Assembly: GCA_012512865.1 (NCBI GenBank)
Contig: JAAZDH010000169.1
Span: forward strand, 1-10,715
Direction of reading: 5' to 3'
From: Clostridiaceae bacterium
GTDB lineage: Bacteria > Bacillota > Clostridia > Acetivibrionales > DUMC01
DNA: 10,715 nt
Positions 1 to 5,956 of this stretch are shown here, one piece after another. Numbering within the stretch: the stretch's first letter is position 1; every line of letters begins with the position of its first letter. Position numbers and translations under genes: made by a program. Under the pieces are notes generated by a model. The model was given only the letters and a program-made list of their open reading frames with translations. It made no database searches and had not been told where the DNA came from.

Positions 1-1
1 C

Positions 2-1603
2 ACGGAAGACAGGTGGTTTGCCCCGGCTCGGGATGCTTTCAGCAGTTATGTTAGAATATGCAACCAGGAAGTGCCTTTTGGAACCAACCTGTTATTTAGT
101 AATTATGAGAACTGCAAGCTCTGCTTTGCCGTTGAATTCGGCAGCGACCTTTTTGCACCTGTAAATCCAGGCTCATACCATGCAGTTTACGGAGCATCGA
201 TAATATTCAACCTGTCTGCATCTTACGAAGAAGCCGGGTTCCATGAATACAGGAGGGAGCTGGTAAGAATCCAGTCCGCCAGGTACAATTCAGCGTACGT
301 GTGCGCATCGGCAGGTACGGGAGAATCGACAACGGACGGGGTATTCGGAGGGTACGGGATTATTGCCGAAAACGGGGTAGTCCTGGAAGAATCCGAAAGG
401 TTCTTTACAGGCTGCCGGGTTGTAATGGCAGATGTAGATTTTGAAAGCCTGGCGTCAGAAAAAATGAAGAATGGCATCGTGTCAAAAGGCATGGGGCAAG
501 CAGCGGCGGACAGTATTCCAGCCCCATGGATGAATGCGAGCAAGTACAGGAAGGTGTGCTTTTACCTAAAAGGGCAAGGCCGGAAATTTGAGGGGCTTAA
601 GAGGTACGTAAACCCTTATCCCTTTGTGCCGCAGAGCAAGAAGAAAAGGGACGAGTATTGCAGTGAAATCATCAAGATCCAGGCCACTGGCTTGGCAAGG
701 AGGATGCTCAATACCAGGTCAAGGCGGGCATTAATAGGAGTTTCGGGGGGCCTCGATTCAACCCTTGCCTTGCTTGTTACCGTTAATTCATTTGACATGA
801 TGAAGAAGCCGAGGGAAGACATAATTGGCATAACCATGCCCGGGTTTGGAACTACAAAAAAGACCTATGATAATGCGATGGAACTGATGAGAAGCCTTGG
901 AGTGACAACCAGGGAGATTGATATAAAGCCGGCATGTCTCCAGCATTTCAAGGATATAGGGCATGATCCCGGTGTACATGATGTTACGTACGAGAATGTG
1001 CAGGCCAGGGAACGGTCCCAGGTACTCATGGATATTGCGAACAAGGAAAACGGCCTGGTGATTGGAGCAGGCGATCTGTCCGAACTGGCCCTGGGCTGGT
1101 GCACCTACAATGGGGACCATATGTCCATGTATAACGTGAACTGCGGGGTACCAAAGACCATGGAAAGGTATTTGCTCCAATGGGCTGCCGGTAACATGGC
1201 GGATGAAAAAACGAGGAACGTGTTGCTTGGAATTATTGATACTCCCATCACTCCCGAACTGCTTCCTCCAACATCCCGGGGGGATATAAGCCAGAAAACC
1301 GAGGATATTGTTGGCCCATACGAGCTGCACGATTTTTTCCTGTATCACATGCTGCGGTACGGGACACCGCCTAAAAAGATGCTGTTCCTCGCGGAGCATG
1401 CTTTTGCCGGCAAGTATTCAGCGGATACGATAAAAGGGTGGCTGAAGGTTTTCTACCGGAGGTTTTTCAGCCAGCAATTCAAGCGTTCGTGCATGCCTGA
1501 TGGCCCAAGGGTGAGCGCGGTGAGCCTTTCACCAAGGGGGGCATGGAGCATGCCGAGCGACGGGGAAGCAAGGGCGTGGCTGGAGGAGCTTGAGAATGAA
1601 TGA
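2..1603 (+). CDS. nadE: NAD+ synthetase, glutamine-dependent type, 5' truncated by window edge; amidase Cys replaced by Gly
   Basis: Last 533 codons of a two-domain NAD+ synthetase (nitrilase-type glutaminase domain plus C-terminal ATP-dependent synthetase), which amidates deamido-NAD to NAD+. The frame is open from base 2, with family-like sequence (EDRWFAPARDAF) before the GTG at 71, so that GTG is internal and the true start lies upstream. Family members are roughly 640 residues. The synthetase domain looks intact: PP-loop SGGLDS at 743-760, then ARERSQVLMDIAN, GAGDLSELALGW, TYNGDHMSMYNVN, and QKTEDIVGPYELHDFFLY. The odd part is the glutaminase domain. Where the family has VEICEDLW, with the nucleophilic Cys, this protein reads VEFGSDLF, with Gly at 140-142. 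The next motifs (FNLSAS, YRRELV, GESTTDGVFGG) are kept. I infer a synthetase using free ammonia or ammonia from a partner. Catalytic Glu and Lys lie outside the window. No terminator is evident after the stop. Confidence 0.93.
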   Translation, partial: TEDRWFAPARDAFSSYVRICNQEVPFGTNLLFSNYENCKLCFAVEFGSDLFAPVNPGSYHAVYGASIIFNLSASYEEAGFHEYRRELVRIQSARYNSAYVCASAGTGESTTDGVFGGYGIIAENGVVLEESERFFTGCRVVMADVDFESLASEKMKNGIVSKGMGQAAADSIPAPWMNASKYRKVCFYLKGQGRKFEGLKRYVNPYPFVPQSKKKRDEYCSEIIKIQATGLARRMLNTRSRRALIGVSGGLDSTLALLVTVNSFDMMKKPREDIIGITMPGFGTTKKTYDNAMELMRSLGVTTREIDIKPACLQHFKDIGHDPGVHDVTYENVQARERSQVLMDIANKENGLVIGAGDLSELALGWCTYNGDHMSMYNVNCGVPKTMERYLLQWAAGNMADEKTRNVLLGIIDTPITPELLPPTSRGDISQKTEDIVGPYELHDFFLYHMLRYGTPPKKMLFLAEHAFAGKYSADTIKGWLKVFYRRFFSQQFKRSCMPDGPRVSAVSLSPRGAWSMPSDGEARAWLEELENE

Positions 1604-1657
1604 AATTATAAGTAAAAAATAATAAAAAATGGGTGTCATGTTAGTATTTTTTTAGTA

Positions 1658-1686
1658 TTGACAAAAGCTATAATATCCTTTAAAAT
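1658..1686 (+). promoter_or_regulatory. Sigma-A type promoter of the tRNA operon
   Basis: TTGACA (1658-1663), a 17-base spacer, and TAAAAT (1681-1686). This is a full-consensus -35 with ideal spacing and a -10 with one mismatch. Transcription would begin near 1693, about 65 bases before tRNA-His. A TATAAT at 1669-1674 lies too close to the -35 to be its partner. Confidence 0.8.
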
Positions 1687-1756
1687 AGTCAATGGCTTTT
1701 TAAACAGGCAAAAAGAAAAGTACGTTGGAACATGCATATTAGTTTGAATTATTTAC

Positions 1757-1834
1757 GGTGGATATAGCTTAGATGGTTAGAGCGCCAGGTTGTGGCCCTG
1801 GAGGTCGTGGGTTCGATTCCCACTATTCACCCCA
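1757..1834 (+). tRNA. tRNA-His (anticodon GTG)
   Basis: Cloverleaf with acceptor stem GTGGATA (1758-1764) pairing with TATTCAC (1824-1830), including one G-U pair. The anticodon stem CCAGG/CCTGG encloses loop TTGTGGC, with anticodon GTG at 1792-1794. The T arm is GTGGG-TTCGATT-CCCAC. G at 1757 is the G-1 typical of tRNA-His and faces discriminator C1831. CCA is encoded at 1832-1834. First gene of a three-tRNA unit. Confidence 0.97.
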
Positions 1835-1841
1835 ACAACTT

Positions 1842-1916
1842 TGGGATGTAGCCAAGCGGTAAGGCACCAGACTTTGACTCTGGCATTCGTAGGTTCGAAT
1901 CCTGCCATCCCAGCCA
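1842..1916 (+). tRNA. tRNA-Gln (anticodon TTG)
   Basis: Acceptor stem TGGGATG (1842-1848) pairs with CATCCCA (1906-1912), with discriminator G1913 and encoded CCA at 1914-1916. The anticodon stem CCAGA/TCTGG encloses loop CTTTGAC, giving anticodon TTG (reads CAA/CAG). The T arm is GTAGG-TTCGAAT-CCTGC. It starts seven bases after the CCA of tRNA-His, consistent with one transcript. Confidence 0.97.
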
Positions 1917-1927
1917 AGAAATAATAA

Positions 1928-2003
1928 GACCCATTAGCTCAGGAGGTAGAGCACTTGACTTTTAATCAAGGTGTCCGGCGTTCGAGTCGCCGATGGGTCA
2001 CCA
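1928..2003 (+). tRNA. tRNA-Lys (anticodon TTT)
   Basis: Acceptor stem GACCCAT (1928-1934) pairs with ATGGGTC (1993-1999), with discriminator A2000 and CCA at 2001-2003. The anticodon stem CTTGA/TCAAG encloses loop CTTTTAA, giving anticodon TTT. The T arm contains TTCGAGT between CGGCG and CGCCG. Last gene of the tRNA unit, with the terminator following directly. Confidence 0.97.
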
Positions 2004-2011
2004 AAATATTG

Positions 2012-2047
2012 AAAGGCCTTGCGAGTAAAAGAATGCAAGGCTTTTTT
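2012..2047 (+). terminator. Rho-independent terminator of the tRNA unit
   Basis: Inverted repeat GCCTTGC (2016-2022) and GCAAGGC (2035-2041), followed at once by six T residues (2042-2047). A G-T pair and upstream A residues can extend the stem into the T run. It lies 8 bases after the tRNA-Lys CCA. Confidence 0.9.
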
Positions 2048-2127
2048 ATTACATTATGTCATTGTTCATTGCTAATCCTATTTATAGTATAATAATGTAT
2101 AGGTTAAAGAAGTGGAAAGAGAACATC

Positions 2128-2277
2128 ATGAAAGGTGAAGATATTATTAAGTGTTTTAAAAATAAATAAAATTTAGAAATTAGTGTTAGGAAAATTATAA
2201 GTGAACCAGGGAGGAATTTTTCAGTAGGAATGAAAGTGGTAAAGGGTATTTATCCGTAACATGTAAGTGAAAATTGA
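2128..2277 (+). pseudogene. Possible decayed small reading frame with in-frame TAA codons
   Basis: From ATG 2128 the frame reads MKGEDIIKCFKNK, then TAA (2167-2169), and continues with protein-like sequence (including ISVRKIISEPGRNFSVGM) to a second TAA (2257-2259) and a TGA (2275-2277). Each TAA is one substitution from AAA or GAA, so a decayed frame of about 49 codons is possible. No family is recognised. The region is AT-rich, so a chance open frame is a real alternative. A TATAAT at 2088-2093 lies upstream but has no well-spaced -35. Confidence 0.22.
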
Positions 2278-2311
2278 AAGATAAAATAAAGGAATAATTG
2301 CCAAACAATAG

Positions 2312-2659
2312 GAGGCTACCAGGGCAAGGCATGCAGGCTTTTTAAAAGAGGTTGAGCATGGCAATATCCATTCCTACTGGCAGCCGCCGGTAGACTGCGG
2401 TGAAGAAGCTTGCCTTGACAGCTTGAATAAAATTATTCCGTGGCTTGGTAACATACACGTGTTTTATTGGGAGTCACGAAACCAGATGCCCCTTGAAGAG
2501 GGCATAGGTAAGTGGTTAAAATACATGGAAGTTATTAAAAGGGCGGCAGGAAGCCGTTATTGCATGATTGAATTCGTGAGAAACGATGAGCCCGGGCAAT
2601 TCCTTGAAGATGCAGAGACTCTAAAAAAATAGTTGTATGAAGCGGCAAAATACTTGTAA
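2312..2659 (+). pseudogene. 3' remnant of a TIM-barrel sugar-phosphate isomerase/epimerase-like gene
   Basis: The frame is open from just after a TAG at 2309-2311 to TAG 2630-2632 but has no plausible start before TTG 2423. The translation has hallmarks of xylose isomerase-like TIM-barrel proteins: LKEVEHGN, SYWQPPVD, then WLGNIHVFYWE, a W-K-Y stretch, MIEFVRND and LEDAETLKK. Family resemblance begins before the TTG, so this is the C-terminal part of a larger protein (family usually 250-300 residues). After the TAG the same frame continues LYEAAKYL to TAA 2657-2659, a natural family end, so the TAG looks like a nonsense mutation. Just upstream, another frame reads QGKACRLFK, which would join KEVEHGN by a one-base slip in the T5A4 run near 2339-2347. 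An intact short gene from TTG 2423 (69 codons) is unlikely. It lies directly before recJ and could still carry its upstream transcription. Confidence 0.65.
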
Positions 2660-2673
2660 GGTGATGTAACAAG

Positions 2674-5271
2674 ATGCTTAATGGGAAAAGATGGATACAC
2701 AAGGGACTTGATGATAGGGATATTGAGAAGCTGATAAATGAAACGGGTATATCCTACCTTCTATCCAGCGCCCTGGTAAGCCGGGGTATCAAGGATTCTG
2801 AAAACGCAAGCAAGTTTCTCAAACCGGATCTCAAGGATTTGCATGATCCTTTTTTATTGCCGGACATGGATAAGGCGGTTGACAGGATAATCAAGGCTGT
2901 AAGCAACGGTGAAAAGGTCGTTTTATACGGGGACTATGATGCTGACGGGGTTACCGGGATTTCAATATTGTACGACTTCTTACTGGGGCTTGGAGGTAAA
3001 GTGGACTATTATATCCCTGACAGGCTTGAAGAGGGATACGGGCTTTCGGTTGAAGCCCTGGGATTGCTGATAGATAAGGGAGCCGAGCTAATTGTAACCG
3101 TAGACTGCGGCATTACTGCCATCGAGGAAGCAGCATTTGCAAGGGAAAAGGGCATCGACATGGTAATAACTGACCACCACGAATGCAAGGGAGGGCTGCC
3201 GGACGCCCATGCCATAGTAAATCCATGCAAGCCTGGTTGCAGGTACCCGTTTAAAGAGCTGGCAGGCGTTGGTGTGGTGTTTAAACTTATTAATGCCATA
3301 TGTATGAAATTAAGCCTTGGGGATTTGCACTTGAGGTACCTTGACCTGGTCGCGGTGGGAACCATAGCTGATATCGTGCCATTGAAAGATGAAAACAGGG
3401 TAATAGCAAAATACGGGCTTGATATGATTCCCAGCAGCTCAAATACCGGCTTGCGTGCTTTATTGAACAAGTCCGGGCTAGAGGGAAAAGCGATAGGCTC
3501 ATTTGAAGTGGGTTATATAATTGGCCCGAGGATTAATGCAGCAGGCAGGACAGGAGATGCCACGGAAGCTGTCAAGTTATTTACTACCGGTGATGTTGCA
3601 GAAGCCCTGGGCATTGCTGAAGAGCTGGAAAAAGCCAATATCCTAAGGCAAGGGATAGAGCAAACAATATACAACCAGGCCATAGAGATAATTGAATCGC
3701 AAATAGATATTGAACAAGAAAAGTTCATCGTGGCTGCAAAAGAACGGTGGCACCATGGAGTAATAGGGATAGTTGCATCGAGGATAACTGAAAGGTATTA
3801 CAAGCCCTGCATCTTGATTTCCATAGATGGGGATATGGGCACCGGTTCAGGCAGGAGCGTTGAGAGCTTCAACATATTTAACGCCTTGAAATACTGCGAG
3901 GATTTATTAGAAAAATACGGGGGCCACGAATTAGCAGCCGGTTTAAGGATTAGAAGGGAAAGCATTAATGAATTCAGGCGGCAGATTAATGAGTATGCCA
4001 ACAGGGTCATGGTTGGCGAAACGCTGATACCGAAAATAAGAATTGATGCATATGTAGACGATGGCAGGGAACTAAACCTGGAAAGCGCAAAAGAACTGGA
4101 GCTGCTGGCACCCTTTGGCCCGGGGAATCCCGTTCCGGTTTTCGGTTTCAGGGATGTTGGAATAAGCGAAGTAAGAGGTGTGGGCAGCAACTCAAAACAC
4201 CTAAAGCTGAAACTTGACAGCGAAGGGCTGAAGCTGGATGCCATAGGATTTAACATGGGCAGCGCAGCGGGATTTTTGCAGGAAGGGGATACACTGGATG
4301 TTGCGGCAAGAATCGAGTTGAATTGTTGGAATTCCACAACCTGCGTGCAGCTGAATCTACTGGATATAAAAAGGAAGTATAACGGGCGGGATTACTGCTT
4401 GAGCCTGGAGAAGTGCCTGGAAGCAGAATGCAAGCATATCATGGACCAAGAAGCGGTTCTAAAGAAATCCCGGACAGGAGAATTTCCGCCGAGGGAATTA
4501 CTGCAATTGGAAATCCCGTTAAAAGAAACCGCCGGTGAAAAAGATTTATCGGAAACCCTGGAGAAATTAAGCGTACAAGGGAGCAAAACGCTGATATTTG
4601 TGAATTCCAGGAAAACAGCACTGGAACTTGGGACTGTGCTGAAAAATCATGCGGCAGGCACCGGTAAAAACTACAGTGTATGCTACACTGGCCTTGATTA
4701 CATGGCGGGTGAACTAACCATGGTAATTAATCCCCTACCCGATGGCATAGATTATAAAAAATTTGATACGGCCATATTTGCAGGAGACTGGATAACCCCT
4801 TCATGCATGCTGGCTGTGCTTGACAGCGCAATTAAGGCAAAACGGGAAATTATTCTTTACAAATGTAACTACGAGAGAGACGCAGGTGAGAAAAATACCG
4901 GCGAGAAATACCCCGGGGAGAAAGACGCTGGCGGGAGCAGTTCCGGCGAAATCTTCCGGGAAATCCAGGAGGTTATCCCTGAAAGGGCGGACCTGGCAAT
5001 CCTTTACCGCTATATAAAGAAATATTGCAAAAACGAAATGGTAGTCGATGATTTATTTATGTTTGCAATGGAAATATCAAAGGAATATAATATATTTATG
5101 AATTATGTTAAACTAAAAAAGGTATTAGATATATTATACGAGCTGGGTTTGCTGGAGATATTTCCCGCAGGTGATAAGGGTGTTTTACTTAAATACGAGG
5201 CCAGCAAGGTAAGACAGGTAAAGCTTGAGGATTCGCTTACTTACAGGCTGTTGCAGAAGCTTAAATATTAA
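2674..5271 (+). CDS. recJ: Single-stranded-DNA-specific 5'-3' exonuclease RecJ
   Basis: 865 residues. RecJ degrades single-stranded DNA 5' to 3' in recombination and mismatch/base-excision repair in the cytoplasm. The DHH phosphoesterase core is complete: GDYDADG (D87, D89, D91), VDCGIT (D144), TDHHE (D167, H168, H169), GTIADIVPL (D233). These are followed by GPRINAAGR (284-292) and the DHHA1 motif GGHELAAG (H418). An OB-fold region follows, with APFGPGNPVPVF (479-490). The C-terminal part from about 600 matches the accessory domain of Firmicutes RecJ in layout, though I cannot assign its role. ATG 2674 is preceded by AAGGTGA at good spacing, and the N-terminus fits the family. Residues 736-755 hold four five-residue units (three ending GEK), a low-complexity insert unlike the rest. 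The protein is longer than the roughly 790-residue Bacillus homologue. apt starts 26 bases downstream. Confidence 0.96.
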   Translation: MLNGKRWIHKGLDDRDIEKLINETGISYLLSSALVSRGIKDSENASKFLKPDLKDLHDPFLLPDMDKAVDRIIKAVSNGEKVVLYGDYDADGVTGISILYDFLLGLGGKVDYYIPDRLEEGYGLSVEALGLLIDKGAELIVTVDCGITAIEEAAFAREKGIDMVITDHHECKGGLPDAHAIVNPCKPGCRYPFKELAGVGVVFKLINAICMKLSLGDLHLRYLDLVAVGTIADIVPLKDENRVIAKYGLDMIPSSSNTGLRALLNKSGLEGKAIGSFEVGYIIGPRINAAGRTGDATEAVKLFTTGDVAEALGIAEELEKANILRQGIEQTIYNQAIEIIESQIDIEQEKFIVAAKERWHHGVIGIVASRITERYYKPCILISIDGDMGTGSGRSVESFNIFNALKYCEDLLEKYGGHELAAGLRIRRESINEFRRQINEYANRVMVGETLIPKIRIDAYVDDGRELNLESAKELELLAPFGPGNPVPVFGFRDVGISEVRGVGSNSKHLKLKLDSEGLKLDAIGFNMGSAAGFLQEGDTLDVAARIELNCWNSTTCVQLNLLDIKRKYNGRDYCLSLEKCLEAECKHIMDQEAVLKKSRTGEFPPRELLQLEIPLKETAGEKDLSETLEKLSVQGSKTLIFVNSRKTALELGTVLKNHAAGTGKNYSVCYTGLDYMAGELTMVINPLPDGIDYKKFDTAIFAGDWITPSCMLAVLDSAIKAKREIILYKCNYERDAGEKNTGEKYPGEKDAGGSSSGEIFREIQEVIPERADLAILYRYIKKYCKNEMVVDDLFMFAMEISKEYNIFMNYVKLKKVLDILYELGLLEIFPAGDKGVLLKYEASKVRQVKLEDSLTYRLLQKLKY
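4879..4938 (+). repeat. In-frame 15-bp tandem repeat inside recJ
   Basis: Four consecutive 15-base units begin at 4879, 4894, 4909 and 4924. They encode DAGEK, NTGEK, YPGEK and DAGGS (residues 736-755). GAG AAA is constant in the first three, while the glycine codon varies (GGT, GGC, GGG). The phase is preserved, so the array adds a flexible charged loop without breaking the frame. Confidence 0.75.
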
Positions 5272-5297
5272 ACAAGGTAGAGGGAGGCGCGTTAATT

Positions 5298-5825
5298 ATG
5301 GACCTTGAATCGAAGCTCAGGCATGTTATGGATTTTCCAAGGCCGGGGATTGATTTTATTGACATTACCACGGTTTTGCAGGATGCAGAAGCTCTTAAAG
5401 ATTGTCTTGGGCAAATGAAGGAAAAAGTAATTGAAATAGCAGGTGAAGATTTTGACTTGATAGTGGGCCCGGAGTCCAGGGGGTTTATTTTTGGTGCCCC
5501 ATTGGCCTATATGCTTGGGAAAGGATTCGTGCTTATTAGGAAAAAAGGCAAGCTTCCGTATAAGACAGTCAGCGTTGAATATGAACTGGAATACGGGAAA
5601 GACGTGCTTGAAATACATGAAGATGCAATTGAGCCAGGGCAAAAGGTAGTTATCGTGGACGACCTTTTGGCAACGGGAGGAACATCCTATTCAAACATAC
5701 AGCTTGTAAAGAAGCTGGGCGGGAAAGTAATGGGATTGGTATATTTCGTGGAGCTGACATACTTGAAAGGCAGGGAAAAGCTCAAGGATTACCGCGTGGA
5801 ATCCATAGTTAAAATCCATAGTTAA
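5298..5825 (+). CDS. apt: Adenine phosphoribosyltransferase
   Basis: 175 residues, the usual size. Apt converts adenine and PRPP to AMP and pyrophosphate (purine salvage, cytoplasm). Motifs seen: FPRPGIDFIDITT near the N-terminus, VGPESRGFIFGAPLAY from residue 56, RKKGKLPYKTV, and the PRPP-binding loop VVIVDDLLATGGT with acidic pair D121-D122. ATG 5298 follows AGAGGGAGG (5279-5287) at good spacing. It sits between recJ and relA, as often in Clostridia, and may share the recJ transcript. The C-terminal codons are unusual. The last residues, IVKIHS, and the TAA itself belong to a 13-bp direct duplication that begins a tandem array, so the original end of the protein has probably been changed by repeat slippage. 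The family normally ends close to this point, so activity is probably unaffected. Confidence 0.97.
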   Translation: MDLESKLRHVMDFPRPGIDFIDITTVLQDAEALKDCLGQMKEKVIEIAGEDFDLIVGPESRGFIFGAPLAYMLGKGFVLIRKKGKLPYKTVSVEYELEYGKDVLEIHEDAIEPGQKVVIVDDLLATGGTSYSNIQLVKKLGGKVMGLVYFVELTYLKGREKLKDYRVESIVKIHS

Positions 5826-5892
5826 AATCTTGGTTAAAGTTATAGTTAAAATCTTAGTTTAAATTTTAGTTAAAATCATAGTTAAGCGGTTA
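5801..5892 (+). repeat. 12/13-bp tandem array spanning the apt stop codon and the relA leader
   Basis: Two perfect 13-base copies of ATCCATAGTTAAA (5801-5813, 5814-5826) are followed by 12-base variants (from 5827, 5839, 5851, 5863, 5875) with consensus ATCWTAGTTAAA. The apt TAA lies in the second copy. Because later units are 12 bases, the TAA recurs in the apt frame at 5835, 5847, 5871 and 5883. Non-coding after 5825. Confidence 0.85.
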
Positions 5893-5902
5893 ATATTTAG
5901 TG

Positions 5903-5933
5903 TTAACAAAAGTGTGATGGTAAGGTGTATAAT
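5903..5933 (+). promoter_or_regulatory. Candidate relA promoter
   Basis: TATAAT at 5928-5933 is a perfect -10. TTAACA at 5903-5908 is a one-mismatch -35, but the 19-base spacer is long. Start of transcription would be near 5940, leaving a short leader before ATG 5957. The -35 overlaps the inverted repeat GTTAA (5889-5893) / TTAAC (5903-5907), a possible operator. Read-through from apt is also likely. Confidence 0.4.
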
Positions 5934-5956
5934 CTTGGGAGTGTGAAAGGGGATAA

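Larger units (their letters stand above)
2048..2673. other. 626-base stretch without an intact gene, between tRNA terminator and recJ
   Basis: Contains only the two decayed frames described separately, an isolated TATAAT (2088-2093), and the recJ ribosome binding site AAGGTGA (2658-2664) ten bases before the ATG. No RNA gene or clear recJ promoter was seen. No repeat of the tRNA-Lys 3' end was found that would mark an integrated element. Confidence 0.6.

Noticed and set aside
71..73. GTG as the start of the NAD+ synthetase
   Set aside because: The frame is open to base 2 and the upstream residues (EDRWFAPARDAF) match the family, so the gene begins before the window.
788..1399. Long minus-strand frame inside the NAD+ synthetase
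   Set aside because: It is a shadow of a strongly conserved coding region on the plus strand.
1669..1674. TATAAT as the -10 of the tRNA promoter
   Set aside because: It is only five bases after TTGACA; TAAAAT at 1681 has the correct 17-base spacing.
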